A DNA stretch of 64,000 nucleotides from Azospirillum sp. TSH64 (GCF_003116035.1 NZ_LGQW01000015.1:6121485-6185484), one strand, 5' to 3'. Shown: positions 24,449 through 33,744, numbered from the stretch's first letter. Numbers and translations are program-made. Notes: generated from the sequence alone by a model not told the origin.

Positions 24449-25747
24449 TTACATGAAGCCGAGCAGGCGCGGGAACCACAGCGTGATCGCCGGGACATAG
24501 GTGACGAGGCCGAGGAAGATCAGCATCGTCAGCAGCCACGGCCACACCGCCACCGTCAGCTCGGTGATGCCCATCTTGGTGATGCCCGAGGCGACGTAGA
24601 GGTTCAGGCCCACCGGCGGGTGGCACATGCCGACTTCCATGTTCACGATGATCAGGATGCCGAAATGCACCGGGTCGATGCCCAGCTTCATGGCGACCGG
24701 GAACAGGATCGGCGCCATGATCAGGACGATGGACGACGGCTCCATGAAGTTGCCGGCGGCCAGCAGGATGATGTTCACCACCAGCAGGAAGACCCACACG
24801 CCCATGTTCTGGTCGAGGATCCAGGCCGCCATGTTCTGCGGGATCTGCTCCGACGTCATCAGGAAGGAGAAGAGCACCGCGTTGGTGATGATGTAGAGCA
24901 GCATCGCCGACATGCTGGCGCTGTCCAGCAGCACCTTCGGCACGCGGCGGAGCGGCATGTCCTTGTAGACGAAGACCGCGACGACGAAGGCATAGACCGC
25001 GGCCATCGCCGCCGCCTCGGTCGGGGTGAAGATGCCGCTGTAGATGCCGCCCATGACGACGATGATCAGCAGCAGGCCCCAGAAGCTTTCGCGCAGGGCG
25101 TGCATGCGCTGGGCAAAGCTCGCCTTGGGCAGGCGCGGATAGCCGAACTTGCGGGCACGGAACCAAGTGGTGAAGCCGAGGAAGCAGGCCAGCATGATAC
25201 CCGGCACCACGCCGGCGATGAACATCTGGCCGATGGAGGCGGCCTGCGGGTGGCCGGTGGTGGCGACGCAGTACATCACCATGACGATGGACGGCGGGAT
25301 CAGGATGCCGAGCGCGCCCGAGGTGGTGACGATGCCGGCGCCGAAATTCTTCGGGAAGCCCTGCGCCACCATGGCCGGCAGGATGATCGAGCCGATGGCG
25401 ACCACCGTGGCCGGGCTGGAGCCAGACACCGCCGCGAACAGCGCGCAGGCCATCACGCCGGCAAGGCCGAGGCCGCCATGCCAGTGGCCGACCATCGAGG
25501 TGGCGAAGTTGATCATGCGGCGCGCCACGCCGCCATGGGTCAGGAAGTTGCCGGCCAGGATGAAGAACGGGATCGCCATGATCTCGAACTTCTCGATGCC
25601 GGTGAACAGCTTCAGGGCCACGGCGTCGATCGGCACGTCGGTCATGAAGAACAGGAAGGACAGAACGGTCAGGCCGAGCGAGATGGAGATCGGCATGCCG
25701 GTGAGCATGAGGGCCAGCAGAAGCCCGAAGATGATGGCGGCGTTCAT
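24449..25747 (-). CDS. dctM: TRAP transporter large permease subunit DctM
   Basis: A 432-aa inner-membrane protein with about 12 helices, the ion-coupled transport subunit of a tripartite ATP-independent periplasmic transporter. Family signatures are IPFFILAGNFLTHGG, FAAVSGSSPATVVAIGSI, GALGILIPPSIVMVMYC, GIFTPTEAAAMAAVYA and VGMCHPPVGLNLYV. Its start overlaps the dctQ stop by 4 bp (ATGA). A terminator follows. Substrate is inferred as C4-dicarboxylate from the divergent DctS/DctR-like genes; the sequence alone does not prove it. Confidence 0.95.
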   Translation of the reverse strand: MNAAIIFGLLLALMLTGMPISISLGLTVLSFLFFMTDVPIDAVALKLFTGIEKFEIMAIPFFILAGNFLTHGGVARRMINFATSMVGHWHGGLGLAGVMACALFAAVSGSSPATVVAIGSIILPAMVAQGFPKNFGAGIVTTSGALGILIPPSIVMVMYCVATTGHPQAASIGQMFIAGVVPGIMLACFLGFTTWFRARKFGYPRLPKASFAQRMHALRESFWGLLLIIVVMGGIYSGIFTPTEAAAMAAVYAFVVAVFVYKDMPLRRVPKVLLDSASMSAMLLYIITNAVLFSFLMTSEQIPQNMAAWILDQNMGVWVFLLVVNIILLAAGNFMEPSSIVLIMAPILFPVAMKLGIDPVHFGILIIVNMEVGMCHPPVGLNLYVASGITKMGITELTVAVWPWLLTMLIFLGLVTYVPAITLWFPRLLGFM

Positions 25748-26313
25748 GCCGGGCCTCCTTCCTTGGCGGCTTCGACCGGGTCGATGCCGTCGACCTGGGC
25801 GTGGTCGTGATGGGGCAGTTCACCGGTGCGGACGAAGGTCCAGGCGACCTGGAGGAAGCGGAAGCACATCAGGTAGGAGCCGAGCGGCACCGCCAGATAG
25901 ATGATCCACATCGGCCATTCCAGATCGGCCGACACCTGCTCGGTCTCGGAGATGTGGTAGACGAAGCGGGCACCCAGCGACCCGACGATCAAGGTGAACA
26001 GCGCGCCGGCACCCAGCCCGAACAGCACGAACTTGGCACGCAGGTGCGGTTCCATCCGGTTGATGATGACGTCGACGCCCACATGGATGCCGGTGCGCAC
26101 GCCATAGGCGGCGCCGAACTTGGCCATCCACACGAACATGTAGATGCACAGCTCCTGCGCCCAGGCGAGGTTCCAGTGCAGCACATAGTCCTGGATGTAG
26201 GGAACGCCGGAGAAATAGCGGTGGACGACGGACGCGAAGATGACGAGCGTCGCCCCGGCCATGAGCGACGCGATCAGCGTCTCCTCAAGCCGGTCGAGTA
26301 GTTTCATGAGCAT
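25744..26313 (-). CDS. dctQ: TRAP transporter small permease subunit DctQ
   Basis: A 189-aa protein with four hydrophobic helices (about 14-34, 55-75, 96-118, 137-158), the partner that docks DctM. DctQ landmarks are LEETLIASLMAG at the N-terminus, WAQELCIYMFVWMAKFGAAYGVRTGIHVGVDV and the final LCxF-type helix. The hydrophilic tail contains HHDHAQVDG. The start could be ATG 26313 or ATG 26307. It is separated from dctP by 236 bp containing a long inverted repeat. Confidence 0.93.
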   Translation of the reverse strand: MLMKLLDRLEETLIASLMAGATLVIFASVVHRYFSGVPYIQDYVLHWNLAWAQELCIYMFVWMAKFGAAYGVRTGIHVGVDVIINRMEPHLRAKFVLFGLGAGALFTLIVGSLGARFVYHISETEQVSADLEWPMWIIYLAVPLGSYLMCFRFLQVAWTFVRTGELPHHDHAQVDGIDPVEAAKEGGPA

Positions 26314-26389
26314 GTCGGGGGGATCTCCCGGTCGGCGGAGATGGTCTTAAAGGCTGGATAGCCGCAGCACGACCCTTAGCGCTTCAGTC

Positions 26390-26482
26390 GGCCGTCATCC
26401 CCGCGCAGGCGGGGATCCAGGCGGCTGCCGGAGCGGAATGGATCGTCGAAGCTGGATTCCCGCCTGCGCGGGAATGACGGCC
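26390..26482. repeat. 31-bp inverted repeat between dctP and dctQ
   Basis: Arms 26390-26420 and 26452-26482 are complementary except at two positions that still allow G.U pairing in RNA. The spacer is 31 nt. The core CCCGCGCAGGCGGG is of a type found dispersed in many proteobacterial genomes. In the dct mRNA it would fold as a strong stem after the dctP coding region. Confidence 0.85.
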
Positions 26483-26549
26483 GGACAGTGTGGATGCCGG
26501 TTTGGAGTGGACGACGCCTTCCGGTGGAATGGCGTCGCCCGCCCTCAAA

Positions 26550-27572
26550 TTACATCTTGAAGCCGGCCGCGGCCGATTCCTTGTAGATCGCTTCGATCAG
26601 GTCCTTGCCGACGCGGGATTCGGCGTCCTTGTGGACCGGCTTCAGGGCCTTGACCCAGGCTTCGCGCTCTTCCTTGGTCTGGGTGTGGAACTCGGTCTTG
26701 CCGGACGCCTTCATCTGGGCCAGCGCAACGTCGTTCTCGTTCTGGGCGATGTCGTTGGCGTAGTCGGTCGCCTCCTTCATCGCCTCTTCCAGCTTGCCGC
26801 GGACGTCGGCAGGCAGGCCTTCCCAGAACTTCTTGTTCACGATGACCGCATAGCCGAGATAGCCGTGGTCGGTCAGGGTGGCGTTCTTCTGAACCTCGTG
26901 CATCTTCTGGGTGTACATGTTGGACGGCGGGTTCTCCGTGCCGTCGACGACGCCGGTCTGCAGCGCCTGGTACACTTCGGAGAAGGCCATCACCTGCGGC
27001 AGGGCGCCCAGCGCGCGCATCTGGGCGTCCAGAACCTTGGACGACTGGATGCGCATCTTCAGGCCCTTCACGTCCTCCGGCTTGATGAGCGGCTTGTTGG
27101 CGCTCATGATCTTGAAGCCGTTGTCCCAGTAGGCCAGCCCGACGATGCCCTTGGACTCCAGCTTCTGGAACAGCTTCTTGCCGATCTCGCCCTTGGTGAC
27201 GCGCTGGAGGACTTCCTTGCTCGGGAAGATGTAGGGCAGGTCGAAGACCTCGAATTCCTTGGCACCCAGCGGGCCGAACTTGGCCAGCGACGGGGCCAGC
27301 ATCTGGACGGCGCCCAGCTGCAGCGCCTCAAGCTCTTCCTTGTCCTTGTAGAGCTGGCTGTTCGGATAGACCTCGATCTTCACCTTGCCGGCGGTCAGCT
27401 TCTCGGCCAGTTCCTTGAACTTCTCGGCACCCTTGCCCTTCGGCGTCTCCGGCGCGACGACGTGGCTGAACTTGATCACGATCTGGTCCTGGGCCCAGGC
27501 CGTCGAAATCGCCATCGGCGCCGACATCATGCAGCCGACCGCCGCCGCGCACAGGAGCTTCACGAGTTTCAT
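26550..27572 (-). CDS. dctP: TRAP transporter solute-binding protein DctP
   Basis: A 340-aa periplasmic binding protein with a signal peptide (about 1-27, AxA at STAWAQ). The family order is visible: IKFSHVVAPETPKGKGAEKFKELAE, then VEVYPNSQLY-like IEVYPNSQLYKDKEELEALQLG, the arginine-bearing KGLKMRIQSSKVLDAQMRALGA (the conserved arginine contacts the substrate carboxylate), and the TENPPSNMYTQKMHEVQKNATLTDHGY region. First gene of the operon, 176 bp from the divergent sensor kinase gene. Dicarboxylate specificity is inferred from context. Confidence 0.94.
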   Translation of the reverse strand: MKLVKLLCAAAVGCMMSAPMAISTAWAQDQIVIKFSHVVAPETPKGKGAEKFKELAEKLTAGKVKIEVYPNSQLYKDKEELEALQLGAVQMLAPSLAKFGPLGAKEFEVFDLPYIFPSKEVLQRVTKGEIGKKLFQKLESKGIVGLAYWDNGFKIMSANKPLIKPEDVKGLKMRIQSSKVLDAQMRALGALPQVMAFSEVYQALQTGVVDGTENPPSNMYTQKMHEVQKNATLTDHGYLGYAVIVNKKFWEGLPADVRGKLEEAMKEATDYANDIAQNENDVALAQMKASGKTEFHTQTKEEREAWVKALKPVHKDAESRVGKDLIEAIYKESAAAGFKM

Positions 27573-27658
27573 AGGTGCGTCCCCCTCTGGTATTCATTGT
27601 AGACGGGACTGACTGTTCGGCCCCGTACTTGTTGCGCATTGTTCATGATCGGACGAAT

Positions 27659-27681
27659 TGCGGCTATTGTGGATATCCGCA
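27659..27681. promoter_or_regulatory. Candidate regulator-binding palindrome between dctP and dctS
   Basis: TGCGGCTAT (27659-27667), a 5-bp spacer and ATATCCGCA (27673-27681) form an inverted repeat with one mismatch, in the 176-bp divergent region. It is a natural candidate operator for the adjacent response regulator. Confidence 0.4.
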
Positions 27682-27748
27682 GAGTCGGCCTATTCCACTT
27701 TCGTACGGTCCCGCCATCCCCTGCCCCCATATTTTCGTGTCCACCCCG

Positions 27749-29968
27749 ATGCCGAAGCCATCCCGCACATCCAGTCCTGCCGTCCGCATCGGGCGGGCGG
27801 TGCCGCATGCCATGCCGGTGGTGGCGATGGCGCTGGTCGTGGTGCTGCTGGGCGCCTTCCTGTGGCTGTTGCAGCGCAACGAGCGGGAGGAGGAGGCGCT
27901 GGCGCTGATCAAGGACGCGCTGTGGGTGGAGCAGAACCTGCACTTCCAGCTCGCGTCCGACGAGGACAAGCTGGAGAGGCTGGCGGAGACGCTCAGCCGA
28001 ATCGAGGCGGGCCGGGTTGAGGTGGATCTGCGGCAGTTCGCCGCAATGGCCCGGCTGGTGGTGAACACCAACCCGGCGATCGAGCGGGTGCTGTGGCTCG
28101 ACGCCCGGGGCCGCACCCTGCTGGCCGAGCCGCCGCTGCCGGGGAACGGCGGAACGGATGCAGCATCGGAACCGGCCGGCGCGGAGGGCATGGCCCGCGA
28201 CGACGCGGTGCGGATCGCGCGGTCCTCCGGCCTGCGGGCCTATGGCGCGCCCTACCGGATCGACGCCACCGACCGCGGCTTCGACGCCGCCTTCCCGCTG
28301 TTCCGCGACGGCGTCTTCGCCGGCACGCTGGTCGGCGTCTTCTCGTTCGAGGCGATGCTGACCCACCATGTCCCCTGGTGGTTCGCCCAGCGCTACCAGT
28401 TGGAGGTGGTCGACGCCACCGGCGCGGTGCTGGGTTCGAAGTCGCGCATGTCGGTGCCGGGCTCCATGGCAGGACCAACCCCCGACCCGGCGCGCAGCCA
28501 CCTGATCCCGTTCGATCCGCCCGGCCATGGGATGGCCCTGGTCGCCACCGCCTACCCCACCGACTCCAACGTCACCCGCACCGTTCTGGTGGCGGCGATC
28601 TTCGCGCTGACCGGATCGGCATTGTGGAGCCTGTGGTCGCTGCGCCGGCACATCGCCGGCCGCCTGCGCGCCGAGGAGGCGCTGCGCGAGGAGCATGCCT
28701 TCCGCAAGGCGATGGAGGACAGCCTGACCGTGGGCATGCGCGCCCGCGACCTGGAGGGGCGCATCACCTACGTCAACCCGGCCTTCTGCCGGATGGTCGG
28801 GCTGGAGGCGGAGGACCTGATCGGGCGCGGCCCGCCGGCGCCCTACTGGCTGCCGGAGGAGATCGACCGGGCCGAGGCCGCCTTCCAGGACGTGCTGGCC
28901 GGCCGGGCGCCGGAAAGCGGGCTGGAGATGCGTTTCCAGCGTGCCGACGGCGAGCGGTTCGAGGCGCTGATCTACGAGGCGCCGCTGATCGACGCCAACG
29001 GGCGGCAGACCGGCTGGATGGGCTCCGTCCTCGACATCACCGAGCGCAAGCGCGCCGAGGAACTGGCCCGCCAGCAGCAGGAGCGGCTGCAACAGACCTC
29101 CCGCCTGATCACCATGGGCGAAATGGCCTCCACCCTGGCCCATGAGCTGAACCAGCCGCTGTCGGCCATCGCCAGCTATTGCACCGGCTGCCTCAACCGG
29201 CTGCGCTCCGACCGCTGCGACACCCAGGAGGTGGCGGCGGCGCTGGAGAAGCTGGCCGCCCAGGCCAAGCGCGCCGGGCTGGTGGTTCGCCGCATCCACG
29301 ATTTCGTGCGCAAGCGCGACCCCAAGGTCGCCCCCTGTTCGCTGGCCGAGGTGCTGGAGGACTGCGTCGGGCTGGCCGGCAGCGATGCTGCAAGGCTGGG
29401 CGTGCGGGTGGAGCTGGATGCCCCGGCCGACCTGCCGCCGGTCACCGGCGACCGCATCCTGCTGCAGCAGGTAGTGCTGAACCTGATGCGCAACGGGATC
29501 GAGGCGATGGCCCGCACCCCGCGCGCCGACCGCCGCCTGACCGTCACCGTCCGCCAGACCGATTGCGACGGCGGTGGGGACGGCAAGGACGGGGACGGGG
29601 ATGGAGCCCGCCTGCTGCTGACCGAGATCCGCGACCATGGCTGCGGCGTCGCCCCCGACGTGGCCGACCGCCTGTTTTCCCCTTTCTTCACCACCAAGCG
29701 CGAAGGTATGGGCATGGGGCTGAACATCTGCCGCTCCATCGTCGAGCACCACCGCGGCCGGCTGTGGTTCGAGACGGTGGCGCCGGAGGGAGATGGAGAC
29801 GGGGACGCAACGGGGGCCACCGCCGCCGGCACCCGCTTCCTGTTCACCCTGCCCGTCCATGCCCGCACGCCTGACCGGTCGACAGACCCGCATCCTGGCG
29901 GCCCACATCCCGCCGGCCCGCATCCCGCCGGCCCTTTTTCCGATGACACTGCCGAGGCTGCCGAATGA
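27749..29968 (+). CDS. dctS: PAS sensor histidine kinase, DctS-like
   Basis: A 739-aa membrane kinase. Helices lie near residues 22-42 and 272-295 and flank a periplasmic sensor domain. Then come a PAS domain (about 325-435), a coiled linker, the dimerisation domain with phospho-acceptor His465 in TLAHELNQP, and a GHKL ATPase with the N-box (LNLMRNGIEAM), DHGCGVAP and TTKREGMGMGLNI. DctS homologues sense external dicarboxylates and control dctPQM. Two Asp/Gly-rich insertions in the ATPase domain and a Pro/His-rich C-terminal tail look like low-complexity expansions. ATG 27749 was chosen over 27575, which reads through the divergent promoter region. The stop overlaps the next start (ATGA). Confidence 0.87.
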   Translation: MPKPSRTSSPAVRIGRAVPHAMPVVAMALVVVLLGAFLWLLQRNEREEEALALIKDALWVEQNLHFQLASDEDKLERLAETLSRIEAGRVEVDLRQFAAMARLVVNTNPAIERVLWLDARGRTLLAEPPLPGNGGTDAASEPAGAEGMARDDAVRIARSSGLRAYGAPYRIDATDRGFDAAFPLFRDGVFAGTLVGVFSFEAMLTHHVPWWFAQRYQLEVVDATGAVLGSKSRMSVPGSMAGPTPDPARSHLIPFDPPGHGMALVATAYPTDSNVTRTVLVAAIFALTGSALWSLWSLRRHIAGRLRAEEALREEHAFRKAMEDSLTVGMRARDLEGRITYVNPAFCRMVGLEAEDLIGRGPPAPYWLPEEIDRAEAAFQDVLAGRAPESGLEMRFQRADGERFEALIYEAPLIDANGRQTGWMGSVLDITERKRAEELARQQQERLQQTSRLITMGEMASTLAHELNQPLSAIASYCTGCLNRLRSDRCDTQEVAAALEKLAAQAKRAGLVVRRIHDFVRKRDPKVAPCSLAEVLEDCVGLAGSDAARLGVRVELDAPADLPPVTGDRILLQQVVLNLMRNGIEAMARTPRADRRLTVTVRQTDCDGGGDGKDGDGDGARLLLTEIRDHGCGVAPDVADRLFSPFFTTKREGMGMGLNICRSIVEHHRGRLWFETVAPEGDGDGDATGATAAGTRFLFTLPVHARTPDRSTDPHPGGPHPAGPHPAGPFSDDTAEAAE

Positions 29969-30561
29969 CCACGCTCCACATCGTCGACGACGACGAGGCC
30001 ATCCGCGACGCGCTCGGCTGGCTGTTCCAGTCGCGCAACGTCCCGGTGGCAGGCTGGCCGTCGGCCGAATCCTTCCTGGAGTCGTGGCGGCCGGACACCG
30101 TCGGCTGCCTCCTGCTGGACATCCGCATGGAGGGCATGAGCGGGCTGGAGCTGTTCGACCGGCTGCTGTCCAAGGGCTGCCGCATGCCGGTGATCTTCCT
30201 GACCGGCCATGGCGACGTGCCCATCGCCGTCGGCGCCCTGAAGAAGGGGGCCCGCGATTTCGTGGAGAAGCCCTTCAACGACAATGAGCTGGTCGACCGC
30301 GTGATCGACGCGCTGGCCTTCGACGCCGAGCAGCGCGAGCGCGAAGCCGGCCAGGCCGGGCTGGCCGCCCGTCTGGCCACCCTGACCCAGCGCGAACGGC
30401 AGGTGATGGAGCTGGTCGTCGCCGGCCGCCTGAACAAGGTGATCGCCGACGAGCTGGGCATCAGCATGCGCACGGTGGAGGTCCACCGCAGCCATGTGTT
30501 CGAGAAGATGCGGGTGAAGACGGCGGTGGAGCTGACGCGGCTGCTGACGGGTGCCGCCTGA
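29965..30561 (+). CDS. dctR: LuxR/FixJ-type response regulator, DctR-like
   Basis: A 198-aa regulator. The receiver domain (about 1-118) has the acidic triad DDD at 8-10, the phospho-accepting Asp52 in LLLDIRM, Thr in FLTGHGD and Lys in FVEKPF. A LuxR-type helix-turn-helix occupies about 134-195 (LTQRERQVMELVVAGRLNKVIADELGIS). It overlaps dctS by 4 bp and is its cognate partner, and dctPQM is the obvious target. Distantly related FixJ proteins share the same layout, so the name rests on context. Confidence 0.88.
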   Translation: MTTLHIVDDDEAIRDALGWLFQSRNVPVAGWPSAESFLESWRPDTVGCLLLDIRMEGMSGLELFDRLLSKGCRMPVIFLTGHGDVPIAVGALKKGARDFVEKPFNDNELVDRVIDALAFDAEQREREAGQAGLAARLATLTQRERQVMELVVAGRLNKVIADELGISMRTVEVHRSHVFEKMRVKTAVELTRLLTGAA

Positions 30562-30650
30562 TTGCCCCTTCCGATAAGAGAAAACCCGGGGAACGACGGA
30601 GGCGCCTGGAGTCCCCACCGGTCCCGTACTAGTCTGTCCGTACCACTCCG

Positions 30651-32402
30651 GTGGTCGTCCCCGACGGTCTGGAGCATCAGCGGTTGAGGTTTCGGTTACC
30701 CGGCTCCATCCTTGCCATCGGTCTGGCCGTGACGGCACCGCTGTTGCTGTTCGGCGCCGTGATGGTCTGGCAGCTCGACGCCCGCGACCGGGCGGAGACG
30801 GAGGATGCGCTGCAATCGGTGGCGCAGTCGCTGTCGCTGGCGGTCGACCGCGAACTGGCGAGCCAGCTGCGCCCGCTGGAACTGCTGGCGTCGCTGCTCC
30901 AGCCCAATGCCGACGATCTGCGCACCCTGTACCAGGAGACCACCACCGCCACCCACAGCCAGCCCGGCTGGCTGGCGATGGGGATGATCGACGCCGACAC
31001 CGGCCGCTTCCTCTTCCACACCCATTACCCGCTGGGCGTCCAGCCGCTGCCGCCGCCCCGGCTGGACGATGTCACCCGCCATGTCATCGAGAGCCGCCGC
31101 GCGACCATCGGCGGCGTGCTGCCGCCCGGCGGACCGCCGGGTCGGCCGTCGCTGATCCTGCGCGCACCGATCCTCCAGTTCGACCCGGACCACCAGACCG
31201 ACCGGGTGCGCTACATCCTGTCCCTGGCACTTGGGCTGGAGGGGCTGTCCAGCGCCCTGCGGACCCGCGACACCCCGCCGGAATGGACGGTCACCGTCAT
31301 CGATCCGACCATGGTGATCGCCGCCCGTTCGCGCGATGCCGCCGCCTATCTGGGCCAGAAGGTCTACGCGTCGCTGGAGGCGCGGATCCGCACCGGCAGC
31401 AACCGCATGTTCGTCGGCCAGACCAAGGACGGGGTCGAGGTCCACTCCGTCATCCACCGCTCCTCCGAAACCGGCTGGGCGGTGGTACTGGGCGTGCCCT
31501 CGGCCCTCGTGCAGCAGAAGCTGAACGCCACCCGCATGACGGTGATCGGCGGCGCGGCTGCCGCCTGTGCTGCGACGCTGATGCTGGCGCTGCTGGTGTC
31601 GCGCGCCTACCGCCGCCGCCGCAGTGCCGAGGAGGAGGTGCGCCGTGCCCGCGAGGCGGTGCTGATCGAGCAGCGCCGCCGGCTGCAATCGGAAAAGGAT
31701 CATGCCGAGGCGGCGAACCGGGCCAAGAGCGATTTCCTGGCCAACATGAGCCACGAGCTGCGCACCCCGCTGAATGCGATCATCGGCTTCGCCGAGGCCC
31801 TGATGTCCGGCATCTTCGGCCCCTCTCCGCCCAAGCATGTCGAATATCTGACCGCCATCCACCAGTCCGGCCGCCATCTGCTGGATCTGGTGAATGAGCT
31901 TCTGGACATGGCGAAGATCGAGGCCGGGCGGCTGGAGCTGTTCCCCGCCTGCGTCGCGCTGGGCGAGCTGCTGGAGGACTGCCTGTCGCTGATGGAGGCG
32001 CTGGCCCTGCGCAAGGGGGTGGTGCTGACCGGCGGCGCCATCGCGTCCGATCTTCAGGTCACGGTGGATGGGGTCCGCATGCGGCAGGCGGTTCTGAACG
32101 TCCTGTCCAATGCCGTCAAATTCACCCCGGCGGGCGGTGCGGTGCGGGTGGAGGCCAGGCCCGGACCCGGCGGAACCGGCGCCGTCATCGTGATCGCCGA
32201 CACCGGCGTCGGCATGACCGCGGACGAGATGGTGATCGCGATGGAGCCGTTCCGTCAGGTCCACAACTACCTGACCAAGGCGGAGGCCGGCACCGGCCTG
32301 GGCCTGCCGCTGGCCCGCCGCTTCGTCGAGGCCCATGGCGGCACCCTGACCCTGGACAGCACGCCGGGCACCGGCACCACGGTGACGATCATCCTGCCGT
32401 GA
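30651..32402 (+). CDS. Membrane histidine kinase with periplasmic dCache-like sensor
   Basis: A 583-aa protein starting at GTG 30651; a TTG at 30684 is an alternative. Helices near residues 18-40 and 296-318 flank an approximately 250-residue extracytoplasmic region of Cache character (TGRFLFHTHYPLG, SSETGWAVVLGVP). The kinase core has His368 in NMSHELRTPLNAI, then NVLSNAVKFTP (N-box), ADTGVGM and GTGLGLPLARRFVEAHGG. It lacks a receiver domain, and no separate response regulator follows, so its partner lies elsewhere unless it feeds the upstream DctR-like protein 89 bp away. Confidence 0.85.
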   Translation: MVVPDGLEHQRLRFRLPGSILAIGLAVTAPLLLFGAVMVWQLDARDRAETEDALQSVAQSLSLAVDRELASQLRPLELLASLLQPNADDLRTLYQETTTATHSQPGWLAMGMIDADTGRFLFHTHYPLGVQPLPPPRLDDVTRHVIESRRATIGGVLPPGGPPGRPSLILRAPILQFDPDHQTDRVRYILSLALGLEGLSSALRTRDTPPEWTVTVIDPTMVIAARSRDAAAYLGQKVYASLEARIRTGSNRMFVGQTKDGVEVHSVIHRSSETGWAVVLGVPSALVQQKLNATRMTVIGGAAAACAATLMLALLVSRAYRRRRSAEEEVRRAREAVLIEQRRRLQSEKDHAEAANRAKSDFLANMSHELRTPLNAIIGFAEALMSGIFGPSPPKHVEYLTAIHQSGRHLLDLVNELLDMAKIEAGRLELFPACVALGELLEDCLSLMEALALRKGVVLTGGAIASDLQVTVDGVRMRQAVLNVLSNAVKFTPAGGAVRVEARPGPGGTGAVIVIADTGVGMTADEMVIAMEPFRQVHNYLTKAEAGTGLGLPLARRFVEAHGGTLTLDSTPGTGTTVTIILP

Positions 32403-32430
32403 GGAGGATTGCGGAAAGCGGCGCTTCGCC

Positions 32431-33744
32431 TCAGCCCCGGCGGGGCGGACGGCCGGGGAGCGTGGCGCGCTGAAGCTTTGCACCGGCCATGTCGGCGCCG
32501 TCCATGTCGGCGCTGTCGAGATTGGCGTCGGACAGGTTCGCCTGCACCAGACAGGTGCCGACCAGCAGGGCGCCGCGCATGTCGGCTCCCATCAGGTTGG
32601 CGGCCCAGGAGCGGCCGGTGGGGCGGCCAGAGGGATCCTTGATCGCCGCCGGGCCGAGCCGCACCCGCGTCAGGTCGGCACCGGTCAGCACGGCGTAGCT
32701 GAGGTTGGCGCCCGACAGGTCGGCGCCCATCAGGTTGGCGCCCTCCAGAGTGGCGCCGGACAAATCGGTCATCATCAGCCGCGCGCCGGTCAGCGCCGCC
32801 GCCGACAGGTTGGCCCCGCGCAACGAAGCGGCGCTGAGGTTGACGTTGCGCAGGTCGGCGCGGCTGAGGTCGGCACCGTCCAGGTCGGCCCGCTGGCCGC
32901 GCTGGCCGAAGCTGTCGATCCAGCGTTCATGGTCGAAGATGGCACGCTGGATTTCCGACCCCATGCTGTCGATGGGGCGGGTCATCTGTGCCGTGGCGAT
33001 GCGGGTGGAGGACAGGTCGCAGTCGGCCATCCGCGTGCCGACCATGTCGGCCTTGTCGAAACGGGTGCCGTCCAGCGCCGCCCCCGACAGGTTGGCGCCG
33101 TTCAGACGCGCGCCGGTCAGGTCCGCCCCGGTCAGCACCGCCCCCGACAGATCGGCGTTCTGCAGCACGGCGCCGCTGAGGTCGGCCTCGGACAGGTTGG
33201 CGCCGCGCAGCACCGCGCCGGTGAGATCGGTGGGAATGCCGCCCTCCGCCGTCATGCCGTTCTGGAGACGGGCGAGCGCCGCCTTGTGGATCTGGCGGGC
33301 GCTTTCGGCATCCTGCGCATCGGGGCCGGTGCCGCGGCGGGCGGTGCCGCCCGGTTCCAGCGTGCCGGCCCGCAGGTCGGCGCCCTTCAAATTGGCGTTC
33401 GAGAAGTCGGCCGCGCGCAGCCGGGCGCCGCGCAGGTCGGTCTGCATCAGGTTGGCGCGGCTGATGTCGGCATCGCGCAGATCGACGCCGAACAGGTCGG
33501 CGCCGGCCAGATTGGTTCCGTTCAGCCGCCCGCGCGCCAGCCGCGCCCCGACCAGGCGGGCGCCGCGCAGATCGCGCTGCGACAGGTCCACCCCTTCCAG
33601 ATCGGCCATGGCGAGGTTGGCGCGGGCGCCGCCCGGCTGGCCCTTGATCCAGCGGGCGTGCCGGTCCAGCACCTCGGCCAGCTGGTCGGGCCGAAAGAAG
33701 GAGACGGACTGGGCGGTCGGGGTGGTGGCGGTTGGCACGGACAA
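32431..33744 (-). CDS. Pentapeptide-repeat protein with two HxxW-GxRA modules
   Basis: A 437-aa protein. Most of its length is A(D/N)LXX pentapeptide repeats, which fold as a right-handed quadrilateral beta-helix. A short non-repeat module, HARWIKGQPGGARANL near residue 30, precedes the first repeat block. A second copy, HERWIDSFGQRGQRADL near residue 267, precedes the last block. A hydrophilic linker (about 130-165, GGTARRGTGPDAQDAES) interrupts the first block. No signal peptide is visible, so it is probably cytoplasmic. The same module pair occurs in the PilZ fusion at 60.4-61.9 kb. Biochemical function unknown. Confidence 0.87.
   Translation of the reverse strand: MSVPTATTPTAQSVSFFRPDQLAEVLDRHARWIKGQPGGARANLAMADLEGVDLSQRDLRGARLVGARLARGRLNGTNLAGADLFGVDLRDADISRANLMQTDLRGARLRAADFSNANLKGADLRAGTLEPGGTARRGTGPDAQDAESARQIHKAALARLQNGMTAEGGIPTDLTGAVLRGANLSEADLSGAVLQNADLSGAVLTGADLTGARLNGANLSGAALDGTRFDKADMVGTRMADCDLSSTRIATAQMTRPIDSMGSEIQRAIFDHERWIDSFGQRGQRADLDGADLSRADLRNVNLSAASLRGANLSAAALTGARLMMTDLSGATLEGANLMGADLSGANLSYAVLTGADLTRVRLGPAAIKDPSGRPTGRSWAANLMGADMRGALLVGTCLVQANLSDANLDSADMDGADMAGAKLQRATLPGRPPRRG

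Noticed and set aside
26390..26482. Inverted repeat as an insertion-sequence end or MITE.
   Set aside because: No target-site duplication or transposase is visible and the arms are adjacent to each other. It remains possible but is not supported by this window alone.
32431..33744. Pentapeptide protein as a Qnr-type quinolone-resistance protein.
   Set aside because: It is twice the Qnr length and has internal HxxW modules and linkers. Pentapeptide repeats alone do not imply gyrase binding.
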